The position numbers and the translations under genes are program-made. DNA of 64,000 nt from positions 1,178,001-1,242,000 of the forward strand of contig NZ_JAVAMO010000001.1 in assembly GCF_030758345.1 (NCBI RefSeq), in the 5' to 3' direction. Below the pieces are notes generated by a model, which was given only the letters and a program-made list of their open reading frames with translations, ran no database searches and was not told the DNA's origin. Within the stretch, counting starts at the first letter, position 1; each line of letters starts with the position of its first letter. Shown here one piece after another: positions 8,952 to 18,311 of the stretch. This DNA comes from Ruegeria discodermiae (GTDB lineage Bacteria; Pseudomonadota; Alphaproteobacteria; Rhodobacterales; Rhodobacteraceae).

Positions 8952-11153
8952 TTACCCCTCGATCCGGGTCAGATCGGCCACGCTGGAGCAGATCGCACGG
9001 ATCTGGCTGAGCAGGTTCAGACGGTTGCGGCGCAGCACGTCATTGTCAGTATTGACCTGTACGTCTTCGAAAAACGCATCAACCGGCGCGCGCAACTCGG
9101 CCATGGCTGCCATCGCTGCCGGGAAATCCTCAGCCTCCAGCGCGGGGGCGATTTTCGCCTGCCCGGCATCAAGCGCGGCAAAGAGCGCCTTTTCGCCGTC
9201 GGTTTCGGCAAACTTGGGGTCCGCGCCGTAGGAGTATTCGACCCCATCCTTCTCTTCGGCTTGCGTCAGGATGTTATTGGCCCGCTTGAAGCCCTGCACG
9301 AGGTTTTCGCCATCTTCGGTGGCCAGCACCTCATTCAGCGCGCGGGCGCGTTTGACCAGCAGGGTCAGGTCATCATTCCCCTCCATCGCGATACAAGCGT
9401 CGATGATGTCATGACGAATGCCCTCATCGCGGAGGAAGACTTTCAGGCGGTCGTGGATGAAAGAGAGGAGGTCAATTGATCGACTGTCAACTTGCCGGCC
9501 ATCCACCAGAGAGGAGACCGTAATTGATCCCGCAAACCCCATTGATACACCGCCACCAGTCTTTTCTTTAAAAACTTTGGCAGCTTCCTTCGCGATCTTA
9601 GCAGAAGCACTCCCTATCGACTCGTTGCAACGCTTCAACTGGTTCGATTGATAATCATGCAATTGACAACGTAGGTTAGCCTCCAACATCAATCGAATAA
9701 CCCCCAACGCCGCGCGCCGCAGGGCAAACGGGTCTTTAGACCCGGTCGGCTTTTCGTCAATCGCCCAGAACCCGGTCAGCGTGTCCAGCTTGTCGGCCAG
9801 AGCCACCGTAACCGAGAGCGGCGCGGTGGGGACGTCGTCGGAGGGGCCGAGGGGAGAGTAATGCTCCTGCGCCACGGCGGCCACGGCGGCGTCTTCGCCC
9901 GCGGCTTCGATGTAATAGCGGCCCATAAGCCCCTGAAGTTCCGGGAATTCATAGACCATCTCGGAACTCAGATCAGCCTTGGCCAGCCGCGCCGCTTTCT
10001 CGGCCTGATCTGCATCCGCACCTGTCACTGATGCCAATTCGCGAGCCAGCGCGGCGATGCGGTCGATCCGTTCGGCCTGCGTGCCCAGCTTGTTATGGAA
10101 GGTCACGTTTTTCAACGCATCAGTCCAGGCGCTCATGTCCGATTTGGCGACCCGCAGGTCGTTCTCCCAGAAGAATTTCGCATCCGCCAGACGGGCCGAG
10201 AGCACCTTCTGATTGCCCGCCAGAATGGTCGCGCCATTATCCGCCGTTTCGCGGTTGGCCACGGTGATGAAGCGTTCGATCCGGCCCGTCTTGGGGTCCT
10301 TCACCGAGAAAAACTTCTGGTGTTCCTTCATCGAGGTCTGCAGGACTTCGGGCGGCAGGTCGAGGAACTCTGCACCGATCTCTCCCATCAGCACCACGGG
10401 CCATTCCACCAGCCCGGCAACCTCACCTAGCAGGCCCTTGTCGTCCACCACTTCAAGACCTGCGGCGAAGGCCATGTTCTGGGCGTCAGCCCAGACATGG
10501 TCGGCCCGCTCCGTTGGGGACAGAACCACATGCGCGCGCTTGAGCTGCGCCTCGTAATCCTCAAAAGAGGTGACAGAAAACCGGCCCGGCGCCATGAAGC
10601 GGTGACCCTCGGTGCTATCACCTGTCTTGATCCCGTCGATCTCCATCGGCACGACCTCTGCGCCCGCCTCATCGGTGAGGATACACAGGATCGAATGCAG
10701 CGGTCGGACCCAGCGCAAGGCACCGCCGCCCCAGCGCATTGATTTGGGCCAGGGGAAATTGCGGATCGTCGTTTCCAGCACTTCGGCGATGATGTCGGCT
10801 GCCGGGCGGCCCGGCTTTTCGATGCTGGCGAAATAGACCGTGCCTTTGGGTGTGTCGCGCTCTTCCAACTGATCGCGGGTCAGGCCCGCGCCGCGCAGGA
10901 AGCCTTCGATGGCCTTGTCCGGCGCGCCCACTTTCGGGCCCTTGCGTTCTTCGCGCACCGTCGGGCTTTCCCCCAGCAGCCCCTGCACCGTCAATGTCAG
11001 GCGGCGCGGCGTAGTAAAGGCCGCCGCCCCGGCATAGGTCAGACCGCCCTCGACCAGACCATCGGTGATGCGCTTTTTCAGATCCTCACCGGCGCGGGTC
11101 TGCATGCGCGCGGGGATTTCCTCGGAAAACAGTTCGATCAGCAGGTCGGGCAT
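8952..11153 (-). CDS. glyS: Glycine–tRNA ligase beta subunit, with an AT-rich insert
   Basis: The beta subunit of the alpha2beta2 glycyl-tRNA synthetase that charges tRNA-Gly in the cytoplasm. It begins PDLLIELFSEEIPARMQ, has the HD-like core with LADKLDTLTGFWAI and DPFALRRAALGVIRL, and ends with the anticodon-binding domain (DVQVNTDNDVLRRNRLNLL). The 733-residue length exceeds the usual roughly 690. The excess falls after RLMLEANLR, about residues 487–555 (bases about 9470–9690), a Lys/Ser/Gly-rich stretch with low GC for this genome. The frame is intact, so the protein is probably functional. It is 7 bases downstream of gltS. Confidence 0.96.
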   Translation of the reverse strand: MPDLLIELFSEEIPARMQTRAGEDLKKRITDGLVEGGLTYAGAAAFTTPRRLTLTVQGLLGESPTVREERKGPKVGAPDKAIEGFLRGAGLTRDQLEERDTPKGTVYFASIEKPGRPAADIIAEVLETTIRNFPWPKSMRWGGGALRWVRPLHSILCILTDEAGAEVVPMEIDGIKTGDSTEGHRFMAPGRFSVTSFEDYEAQLKRAHVVLSPTERADHVWADAQNMAFAAGLEVVDDKGLLGEVAGLVEWPVVLMGEIGAEFLDLPPEVLQTSMKEHQKFFSVKDPKTGRIERFITVANRETADNGATILAGNQKVLSARLADAKFFWENDLRVAKSDMSAWTDALKNVTFHNKLGTQAERIDRIAALARELASVTGADADQAEKAARLAKADLSSEMVYEFPELQGLMGRYYIEAAGEDAAVAAVAQEHYSPLGPSDDVPTAPLSVTVALADKLDTLTGFWAIDEKPTGSKDPFALRRAALGVIRLMLEANLRCQLHDYQSNQLKRCNESIGSASAKIAKEAAKVFKEKTGGGVSMGFAGSITVSSLVDGRQVDSRSIDLLSFIHDRLKVFLRDEGIRHDIIDACIAMEGNDDLTLLVKRARALNEVLATEDGENLVQGFKRANNILTQAEEKDGVEYSYGADPKFAETDGEKALFAALDAGQAKIAPALEAEDFPAAMAAMAELRAPVDAFFEDVQVNTDNDVLRRNRLNLLSQIRAICSSVADLTRIEG

Positions 11154-11160
11154 GGGGTCC

Positions 11161-12363
11161 TCAGAAATTCACGATCGTCTGGATGACGATGGCGTTGGCA
11201 ATGTCCACAAAGAAGGCGGATACAAGTGGGAGCACGATAAAGGCAATAGGCGACGGGCCATATCGCTTGGTGACGGCGGTCATGTTGGCGATGGCGGTGG
11301 GGGTCGCTCCCAGCGCAAAGCCGCCGAACCCCGCCGCCAGAACCGCGCCGCGATAGCCCGAGCCCATCACCGGGAACAGCACATAGATCACGAAGAGCAC
11401 GGTAAAGAGCGTCTGCGCGGTCAGCACCACGAGGATGGTCATGCCCAGATCGGCAATGGTCCAAAGCTGCAGGCTCATCAGCGACATGGCCAGAAACGCG
11501 CCCAGCGCAAATTCCGAAACCAGCGCCAGCGCGGGCGTCCGGCTGACGGCGACCGCATCCGGGGCAAGCCAGCTGCGCAGATTGGCGATCAGGATGGCGA
11601 CGATCAGGCAGGGCACGAAGAGCGGCAGTTTCAGCCCCGCCTCGGCGATTGCGACATTTGCAGCGTAGCCGAGGATGATTGCCAGATGTAGATAAAGCAC
11701 CACGCGCATCAGGCCGATGGGCGTGATCGCCGCATCGCGTGCTTCCTCTTGCGGCACGCCCACCGTCAGTTCCTCATCCGGGCGGTCGGGTGTGAGCTTG
11801 TGGCGTTCTACCAGGTATTTCGCCACGGGACCGCCCACCAGCGCGGCCAGCACAAGACCCAGCGTCGCCACGGCAACGCCCAGCTCGGTCGCACCTTCAA
11901 GCCCGGTCACCGCGCCCACATCAGGTGCCCAGGCGATCGCCGTGCCATGCCCGCCAATCAGCGCGGCAGAGCCGAACAGCACGCCCGATTGCGCCGGAAA
12001 GCCAAAGGTGACGGCCCCAAGCGCGCCGATGATGTTTTGTGCCAGGATGGTTGCAAGTGTCAAAATTAGAAGCAGAACCAGAGGCTTACCGCCTCTGATC
12101 AGGTCAGAGAACCTTGCGTTCAACCCGATGGCGGCAAAGAATACCACCAGCAGATAGTCGCGGGTCTCCATCTCGAACTCGAATTCGATCCCGGCAATCA
12201 GATAGACCGCCAGCGACAGCGTCGCGGCGACCAGACCGCCGCTCACCGCCTCGGGGATGTTGAACCGGCGCAGCACCCCGACCCGCGTGTTCAGCTCGGC
12301 CCCCAGCAGGAAAACCGCCAGCCCAAGGGTGGCGGAGATCATATCGGGGACAAAAAGGTTCAT
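11161..12363 (-). CDS. gltS: Sodium/glutamate symporter, GltS family
   Basis: A 400-residue polytopic membrane protein starting at the ATG at 12363 (MNLFVPDMISATLGLAVFLLG). It has about ten membrane helices with the GltS signatures IPEAVSGGLVAA, FFAAIGLNA, LIGGHGTAIAWAPDVG and, in the second half, GFGGFALGATPTAIANM with its re-entrant-loop glycines. It should import glutamate with Na+. ATG overlaps the TGA of the DUF6446 gene (ATGA), and glyS starts 7 bases after its stop. A transporter placed between the two glycyl-tRNA synthetase genes is unusual, but the overlaps show co-transcription. Confidence 0.9.
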   Translation of the reverse strand: MNLFVPDMISATLGLAVFLLGAELNTRVGVLRRFNIPEAVSGGLVAATLSLAVYLIAGIEFEFEMETRDYLLVVFFAAIGLNARFSDLIRGGKPLVLLLILTLATILAQNIIGALGAVTFGFPAQSGVLFGSAALIGGHGTAIAWAPDVGAVTGLEGATELGVAVATLGLVLAALVGGPVAKYLVERHKLTPDRPDEELTVGVPQEEARDAAITPIGLMRVVLYLHLAIILGYAANVAIAEAGLKLPLFVPCLIVAILIANLRSWLAPDAVAVSRTPALALVSEFALGAFLAMSLMSLQLWTIADLGMTILVVLTAQTLFTVLFVIYVLFPVMGSGYRGAVLAAGFGGFALGATPTAIANMTAVTKRYGPSPIAFIVLPLVSAFFVDIANAIVIQTIVNF

Positions 12364-12890
12364 TGCCCGCGCTCCCCGCGCGGCGGGCATGCCTCGCCGA
12401 TCACCGTGCCGTCATAGGCTTTCTTTCCGCAATCGTTCAGCACATGCCAGACATAGCCCCGCCCGTCATCTGTCACAGCAATGACTCGGTCTACTCCGAA
12501 ATGGATGTTCTTGGTGCCCAGATAGGTCCGCGCGCTACCCGACGCGAGCGCCTCACCCAGCGCGAGAGCATCGTAGCACTCGAACCAGTCCGGGGCGGTC
12601 AGAGGTTCAGCCCCCTCTGCCGGTCGGTAGGCCGCGCTCAACTCATCAAGGCTCATATCGGTGTTGAAACAGGCCCTGTAACGGATCGGGGAGCTATCGG
12701 CATCAATCGCCTGAAAGCTGCTATAAGAAATGGGCTCCGACGTCTCAGCCTCAAGCGGGACCAACGCAACATCCTGACCCGGCTGTGGCTCGACATCATA
12801 GTAAAAGCCATAGATCTGCATGTAGTAGAGCAGCCCGCCCGCAATGGCGGCGCTGGCAAGAATGACGATGGCGAGCAGTTTTCCCTTCAT
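12360..12890 (-). CDS. DUF6446-type single-pass membrane protein
   Basis: 176 residues from the ATG at 12890: a short basic start (MKGK), one hydrophobic helix (LAIVILASAAIAGGLLYYM), then an extracytoplasmic part with three cysteines (YRACF, WFECYD, LNDCGKKAYDG). By memory it matches a roseobacter family placed next to glyQ and glyS; its function is unknown to me. The periplasmic cysteines could form a disulfide. It lies between glyQ (75 bases upstream) and gltS (4-base overlap), so it belongs to the glyQ operon. The upstream extension to 12923 is not supported. Confidence 0.75.
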   Translation of the reverse strand: MKGKLLAIVILASAAIAGGLLYYMQIYGFYYDVEPQPGQDVALVPLEAETSEPISYSSFQAIDADSSPIRYRACFNTDMSLDELSAAYRPAEGAEPLTAPDWFECYDALALGEALASGSARTYLGTKNIHFGVDRVIAVTDDGRGYVWHVLNDCGKKAYDGTVIGEACPPRGERGQ

Positions 12891-12965
12891 CTCCGGTCCC
12901 TCAGTTCGCGCAACCTGTGTCACCCAACGGGGTGGCGGGTTTTGGGTTCGCCAGAAGCGGCGGCA

Positions 12966-13895
12966 TCAGGCCGGGTGCCCACCGGCTGTGGTCTGAACAA
13001 ACGCATCGGCGCATTGCTTGGCCAGTGCCCGGACACGTCCGATATAAGCCTGCCGTTCAGTGACCGAGATCACGCCGCGCGCATCCAGCAGGTTGAAGAT
13101 ATGGCTGGCCTTGATGCATTGGTCATAAGCCGGGTGCGCCATCACGATGCGCTTGCCGGTCTTGGGGTCGTCATGCTCCTGCGCCAGAATGGTGGCGCAT
13201 TCGGCCTCGGCCTCTTCAAAATGGCGCAGCAGGACCTCGGTATTGGCGACGTCGAAATTCCAGCGGGCGTATTCCTCTTCGGTCTGATTGAAGATATCGC
13301 CATAGGTCAGCGGGCTGGGTGATTGCGGATCGTTGAACGGCATGTCCATCACATGATCAATGCCCAGCACATACATCGCCAGACGCTCCAGACCGTAGGT
13401 CAGCTCACCCGAGACCGGGATACAGTCATGGCCGCCGACCTGTTGGAAATAGGTGAACTGGCTGACCTCCATCCCATCACACCAGACCTCCCAGCCCAGC
13501 CCCCACGCGCCAAGCGTGGGGCTTTCCCAGTCATCCTCGACGAAGCGGATGTCATGCAGGTCCATATCGATGCCGATTGCTTCCAGAGACCCCAGATAGA
13601 GCGCCTGCAGATCGGGCGGGCTGGGTTTGATCAGCACCTGATACTGGTAATAATGCTGCAAACGGTTGGGGTTCTCGCCATAACGCCCGTCGGTCGGGCG
13701 GCGCGAGGGCTGCACATAGGCCGCAGCCCAGGGGTTCGACCCAAGCGCGCGCAAGGTGGTGGCCGGGTGGAACGTGCCGGCGCCGACCTCCATATCGTAG
13801 GGCTGCAAAATAGCGCAGCCCTTCAAGGCCCAATAGGTCTGAAGCCGCAGGATAATCTCCTGAAAAGAGCGCGGTGCGCTGGATGTGTCACTCAT
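12966..13895 (-). CDS. glyQ: Glycine–tRNA ligase alpha subunit
   Basis: The catalytic alpha subunit of the bacterial tetrameric glycyl-tRNA synthetase, class II. The 309-residue length is normal. Motifs: [32 protein letters not shown] (positions about 9–40), [29 protein letters not shown] with the class II motif 2 arginine, and [25 protein letters not shown]. The C-terminal helices carry [19 protein letters not shown]. It is the first gene of the glyQ–DUF6446–gltS–glyS–PPDK-like cluster; the promoter should lie in the 218-base divergent gap with the gene at 14114. Confidence 0.97.
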   Translation of the reverse strand: MSDTSSAPRSFQEIILRLQTYWALKGCAILQPYDMEVGAGTFHPATTLRALGSNPWAAAYVQPSRRPTDGRYGENPNRLQHYYQYQVLIKPSPPDLQALYLGSLEAIGIDMDLHDIRFVEDDWESPTLGAWGLGWEVWCDGMEVSQFTYFQQVGGHDCIPVSGELTYGLERLAMYVLGIDHVMDMPFNDPQSPSPLTYGDIFNQTEEEYARWNFDVANTEVLLRHFEEAEAECATILAQEHDDPKTGKRIVMAHPAYDQCIKASHIFNLLDARGVISVTERQAYIGRVRALAKQCADAFVQTTAGGHPA

Positions 13896-14113
13896 GGGCC
13901 TGCCTTCACGAACACGGGTATGGGATCAGAGCTTTCCTATGCAAGCAGCCGGGGAGGGTCAACGGCCCTTCTGAACGCAGTCGCGGGCGCATCCCGCAGG
14001 TCTGTCGTGCGAAGATCACACCCGCAGCATCGCATCATTGCAGGCATGGTGTTTGGGGTGGGTTCGCGCGTATGTTGCGCAAAACAGACATGAGTTAAGG
14101 CAAGAGTTCCCCA

Positions 14114-15844
14114 ATGACACGGTTTTTCGTCGCATTCCTCCTTGCGGTCACCTTCGGCCTGCGCGTCGTTTCGGCCCAGCAATCCGCCGAAGGCGCCTGG
14201 GTTCAGATCGAGGCCCATCCGGATATACCGGTGGCTGAGCAACGCGCGCAGTTTTTTGCCAGCAGCCTGCCCGATGTGCAGGGCTTTGCGCTTGGCGGGG
14301 GCTGGTACGGGATCGTGCTTGGCCCCTATACCCGCGCTGACGCCGAACAAGTGCTGCGTGTCTACCGAGCCGAGCGTCAGATCCCCAGCGACAGTTTCAT
14401 CACCTTCACCCGGTCACTGGGGCGGCAGTTCTGGCCGCCGGAGGGCGCAAGCGCTGCTTTGACAAGGCCGTCTCTGACCCAGCCTGCGGCGGTCCCTGCC
14501 CCCCAGGCGCCCGCCGTGGCCGCCGACGAGACGCCCGCGCAGGCGCGGCGCAGCGAGCGGGCCCTGAGCCGCGAGGAACGGCGCGGGCTGCAGACCGCGT
14601 TGCAGGCTGCGGGGTTCTACAACGCGACAATCGACGGTGCCTTTGGTCCGGGCACCCGCCGCTCCATGGCCGATTGGCAGAGCTTCAACGGCTACGAGCC
14701 CACCGGCATCCTGACCACCAGCCAGCGCATTGTCCTGATGGATCAGTATAACGCACCGCTGCTGAGCGTCGGCATGGAACGTCGTCTGGATGACAAGGCC
14801 GGAATCTCCGCCGACCTGCCGATGGGAGAGGTTGCCTTCAGCCGCTATGATCCGCCATTTGCCCATTACGATGCCCAAAGCGACCTTGGCGCGCGGGTGC
14901 TGCTGATAAGCCAGAAAGGCGAGCGGGCCGATCTGTTCGGGCTTTATGACGTGATGCAGACGCTGGAGATCGTGCCTCTGGACGGCCCGCGCCAGCGCAA
15001 GAAAGACAGCTTCACCATCGAAGGGCGCGGCAATGGCATCGTATCTTATACCGAGGCAGCGCTGCGCGATGGGCAGATCAAGGGCTTTACCCTCGTCTGG
15101 CCCGATGGCGATGAGGGCCGTCGCGCCCGCGTGCTGCAAGCCATCAAGTCCAGCTTTGCCCGCACCGATGGCGTGCTTGACCCGGCCGAGGGGTCCGGCG
15201 CGTTGCAAAGCGTCGATCTGGTCTCGGGGCTTGAGATCCGCAAACCCCGCATCTCGCGTTCGGGCTTTTATGTGGACAGGTCGGGCGCGGTTCTGACCGT
15301 GGCCGAGGCGGTACAAAGCTGCACACGGATCACGCTCGACAACACCTATCGTGCTGATCTCGTCTCGCAGGATGCAGGGCTTGGCGTCGCGGTCTTGCGC
15401 CCGACTCAGCCGCTGGCCCCAATGGCGGTGGCGGAACTGCATCTGAGCGAGCCCAAGCTGCAATCGCAGGTCACCCTGTCGGGCTATTCCTACGAAGGGG
15501 TGCTGGGCGCGCCGACGCTAACCTTCGGGACGCTGTCCGATGTGGCCGGATTGCGGGGCGAGACCGAGTTGTCGCGCCTTGCCCTGGCCCCGCAGGACGG
15601 TGATGCCGGTGGTCCGGTCTTTGACGCAGGTGGGTCGGTTGTTGGCATGTTGCTGCCCGATCCCACAGACGGCCAGCAATTGCCCCGTGATGTAAGCTTT
15701 GCCGCTGACGCGCAGGCACTGCGGAACGTGCTCGAAGCATCCGGTCTGACGGTGGAAAGCGCCCCCGAAGCATCTGATATCACACCCGATGAGTTGAACC
15801 GCCGTGCAAATGGCATGACCGTCCTGGTCAGTTGCTGGGACTGA
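14114..15844 (+). CDS. Secreted SPOR-like / peptidoglycan-binding / inactive trypsin-like protein
   Basis: 576 residues with a signal peptide (cleavage near residue 20). Residues about 28–100 look like a SPOR-type repeat (WVQIEAHPDIPV... WYGIVLGPY). Residues about 155–210 are a PG_binding_1 domain (LQTALQAAGFYNATIDGAFG). Residues about 380–545 have a trypsin-like fold (GFYVDRSGAVLTVAEAV, GVAVLRP, GDAGGPVFD). Where an active enzyme has His, Asp and Ser, this protein shows Glu398, Gly424 and Ala498, so it should not be proteolytic. A periplasmic, cell-wall-bound scaffold or sensor is a reasonable guess. It is monocistronic, with a terminator after it. Confidence 0.8.
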   Translation: MTRFFVAFLLAVTFGLRVVSAQQSAEGAWVQIEAHPDIPVAEQRAQFFASSLPDVQGFALGGGWYGIVLGPYTRADAEQVLRVYRAERQIPSDSFITFTRSLGRQFWPPEGASAALTRPSLTQPAAVPAPQAPAVAADETPAQARRSERALSREERRGLQTALQAAGFYNATIDGAFGPGTRRSMADWQSFNGYEPTGILTTSQRIVLMDQYNAPLLSVGMERRLDDKAGISADLPMGEVAFSRYDPPFAHYDAQSDLGARVLLISQKGERADLFGLYDVMQTLEIVPLDGPRQRKKDSFTIEGRGNGIVSYTEAALRDGQIKGFTLVWPDGDEGRRARVLQAIKSSFARTDGVLDPAEGSGALQSVDLVSGLEIRKPRISRSGFYVDRSGAVLTVAEAVQSCTRITLDNTYRADLVSQDAGLGVAVLRPTQPLAPMAVAELHLSEPKLQSQVTLSGYSYEGVLGAPTLTFGTLSDVAGLRGETELSRLALAPQDGDAGGPVFDAGGSVVGMLLPDPTDGQQLPRDVSFAADAQALRNVLEASGLTVESAPEASDITPDELNRRANGMTVLVSCWD

Positions 15845-15885
15845 TCCAAACGGGTGGTTAGGCGCTCAGGCTTAACGAAACAGAC

Positions 15886-15913
15886 AAACGCGCCGATCTT
15901 CGGCGCGTTTTTT
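15886..15913 (+). terminator. Rho-independent terminator
   Basis: An 11-bp stem AAACGCGCCGA / TCGGCGCGTTT with a 3-base loop, running directly into a T-run (TTTTTT). It ends the gene at 14114–15844 and separates it from the carbonic anhydrase gene. Confidence 0.85.
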
Positions 15914-16021
15914 CGTTTCGCTGCGTGCTGGGATGCGCCGGGCTGGAGCGTCAGACACATTGACGTCGCCCCTATCCGATAGGAAAGTCCGGACAGGCGC
16001 GCAGGAACACAGGACAGACAG

Positions 16022-16717
16022 ATGGCTGAGAAAGACAAATCAACCGCATGGAACCGGCGCGGTGTGATCGCAGGTGGCGCGGCAGCCGTTGCTGCACCGT
16101 TTCTGCGGCCCGCCCGTGCCGACACTCCGCTTGTGTCACCGGACGAAGCGCTGGAGCGGTTGATGGAAGGCAATGCGCGCTATGTGGCAAATACGCCGGT
16201 CAACACCGATCATTCGGTTGGTCGCAGCGCCCGCGCGCTGGGTCAGCAGCCCTTTGCGACAATCGTAAGCTGCGCCGATTCCCGCGTCGCCCCGGAGCTG
16301 ATCTTTGATCAGGGGCCCGGTGAGCTCTTCGTTATCCGCGCTGCAGGTAACGTGATCAGCGATTACGGGCTGGCGAGCCTGGAATACGGCGCGGCGGTGC
16401 TTGGCATCTCGACGATCCTGGTTCTGGGGCACAGCTCCTGCGGGGCGGTCAGCGCCACGATCTCTGCGGTGGAGGATGCCACCATGCCCGGCGGGCATTT
16501 GCCGGGTCTGGTTAATGCGATCCGCCCCGCTGTCGAGGACGTTATGGCCGAAAACCCGCCCGACCTGCTGGCCGCCGCCACGGCGCAGAACGCGCGCCTT
16601 GGTGCCCAGAAGGCACGCTCAACATCGCCGATCCTGTCTGATCTCTCCCAGAGCGGCAGGTTGAAATCCGCCGCGGCGATCTATGACATCGCCACTGGAA
16701 AGGTCGAGTTCCTTTAG
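16022..16717 (+). CDS. Beta-class carbonic anhydrase, probably Tat-exported
   Basis: Hydrates CO2 to bicarbonate at a zinc centre. The 231-residue protein has the zinc and catalytic residues of the beta class: Cys84, Asp86 and Arg88 in SCADSRVAPE, and His137 and Cys140 in LGHSSCGAV. The N-terminus carries twin arginines (NRRGVIAGGAAAVAAPFL) and an ARA cleavage site near residue 33, so a periplasmic location by the Tat route is likely. The domain then runs from SPDEALERLMEGN. It has its own gap upstream, after a terminator, and faces the convergent gene at 16737. Confidence 0.92.
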   Translation: MAEKDKSTAWNRRGVIAGGAAAVAAPFLRPARADTPLVSPDEALERLMEGNARYVANTPVNTDHSVGRSARALGQQPFATIVSCADSRVAPELIFDQGPGELFVIRAAGNVISDYGLASLEYGAAVLGISTILVLGHSSCGAVSATISAVEDATMPGGHLPGLVNAIRPAVEDVMAENPPDLLAAATAQNARLGAQKARSTSPILSDLSQSGRLKSAAAIYDIATGKVEFL

Positions 16718-16736
16718 CCGGTCCGTTGCGGCAGGT

Positions 16737-18311
16737 TCACACGATATCGGGCGTCAGATAGATCAGGGTCGGACCCTTTGCCGTGAAAGCGGCGCGCACG
16801 GCCTCCTGCATCTCTGTCAGCGAGGCTGGCGCGGCTGAGGCGGCCCCGAAGGCGTTGGCCATGGCGCAGAAATCTGGGTTGCGGGCGATCACCGCGTTCG
16901 GGGCGATCTGCGCCCGCTGCATGCTTTCCTCGATCTCTTTCAGCTTGCCATTGTCCCAGATGATGATGGGCAGTGACAGGCCAAGTTCCACAGCAACGCC
17001 AAGCTCTTGCATCGTGTAGTGAAAGCCGTAATCGCCGGCAATCACCATGGTGGGTTTTCCGCCACGCGCAACTGCACCGCCAATCCCGGCGGGCAGCGCA
17101 TATCCCAGCGTTCCAAACCCGGTGGGGTGATGCCAGTGATGGGGATAGTGCATGTCCCAGACCTCTTTCGCGAGATAGGCGAATTGGGTCATGTCGGAAT
17201 AGATCATCGCATCGGGGGGCACCGCAGCGCGCAGGGCGTCAATTACTGGCAGGATGCCGGGACGCTCTGCATCCGCCTCGGCGCGCCAGCGGGCGCGGGT
17301 CTTGGTCACCTCCTCCGCCGACCAGCCGGTGGCGGGTTTAACCCCTTCGGTGGCAGACCAGAGCGTCTTGGCAAAGCTCGTGCCATCGGCCTGCAGCTTA
17401 ATCAGCGCACGCTGCCCGTCGGACAGCACCTGCGGATCCAGATCGACCCGCACCAGCGTTGTGCTATGGCCGAGATCTTCGCGCCAGAGATCCACCTCGG
17501 CCAATTCGGTCCCCACCGCGATCACCAGATCGGCACTGCCGATCACCGCCGCGCTGCCGGGCCGCGCCAGCGTCGCCCCGAAATTGAGCGGATAATCCGC
17601 GCCAACCTGACCGCGCCCGGCATATGTGGTGAAACAGGCCGCCCCAAGCTGCGTCACGATCTGACGCCAAAGGTTCGAGCGCGCCCCGCCGCCCAGAATG
17701 AACAGCGGGCGCCGGGCCAGGTTGAGCAAGGAAAGCACTGGCGCAATATCAGGGTCCTGCGCCGTGAGGCGCAGCGCGGGCTGGTTGGGAAAAGGTGCCG
17801 GGTCGGCCAGTGCTTCGAGCTGGGCAATCGGCACCTGAATGGCTTTGGGTCTGGGCCGCGCCAGCTCGAATTCTTCGAAGGCGCGCTCGATCAGACCATA
17901 AGCTGCAGCCGCAGTATGGGCCGTCTCGGACCAGTCGCAGACGGTTGCGGCGGCGCCTTCCTGATCGCGCATCTGGTGCAGCTGGCCTTTGCGGGAGGCG
18001 GTTTCATCCAGACAGGACGAGATCGCCAGAACCGGCACGGAATCGGAATAGGCCTGCGCCAGCGGCGTCAACGTATTCAATAGCCCCGGACCGGTGATCA
18101 CATAAGCCACGCCGGGCTTGCCAGACGCACGCGCATAGCCATCCGCCATGAACCCCGCCCCCTGCTCGTGACGGGCAAGAACGTGGCGGATGCCGGCCTC
18201 TTCTATGCCGCGATACATCTCCTGATTATGCACGCCTGGTATCCCGAAAATCACGTCGACGCCCCGGTCGCTCAGCATGTGGGAAATCTGCGCCCCAAGG
18301 GGTTTCTTCAT
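16737..18311 (-). CDS. Thiamine-diphosphate-dependent decarboxylase, AruI-like
   Basis: 524 residues with the three-domain architecture of the acetolactate synthase/pyruvate decarboxylase family: an N-terminal Pyr domain with the catalytic Glu (ARHEQGAGFMADGYAR), a central domain (LFILGGGARSN), and a C-terminal ThDP site (GDYGFHYTMQELGVAVELGLSLPIIIWDN). It resembles proteins annotated as 5-guanidino-2-oxopentanoate decarboxylase (AruI) of the arginine transaminase pathway more than true acetolactate synthase, but I can only judge this by remembered similarity. Its ATG overlaps the trkH stop by one base (TGATG), so it is co-translated with an unrelated K+ transporter. Confidence 0.8.
   Translation of the reverse strand: MKKPLGAQISHMLSDRGVDVIFGIPGVHNQEMYRGIEEAGIRHVLARHEQGAGFMADGYARASGKPGVAYVITGPGLLNTLTPLAQAYSDSVPVLAISSCLDETASRKGQLHQMRDQEGAAATVCDWSETAHTAAAAYGLIERAFEEFELARPRPKAIQVPIAQLEALADPAPFPNQPALRLTAQDPDIAPVLSLLNLARRPLFILGGGARSNLWRQIVTQLGAACFTTYAGRGQVGADYPLNFGATLARPGSAAVIGSADLVIAVGTELAEVDLWREDLGHSTTLVRVDLDPQVLSDGQRALIKLQADGTSFAKTLWSATEGVKPATGWSAEEVTKTRARWRAEADAERPGILPVIDALRAAVPPDAMIYSDMTQFAYLAKEVWDMHYPHHWHHPTGFGTLGYALPAGIGGAVARGGKPTMVIAGDYGFHYTMQELGVAVELGLSLPIIIWDNGKLKEIEESMQRAQIAPNAVIARNPDFCAMANAFGAASAAPASLTEMQEAVRAAFTAKGPTLIYLTPDIV

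Noticed and set aside
9471-9667. Insertion sequence inside glyS
   Set aside because: The stretch is too short, lacks a transposase and target duplication that I can see, and keeps the glyS frame; it is reported as an in-frame insert instead.
14406-15463. Antisense open frames in the pseudo-protease gene
   Set aside because: The plus frame has a signal peptide, PG-binding and trypsin-like patterns; the antisense frames have none.
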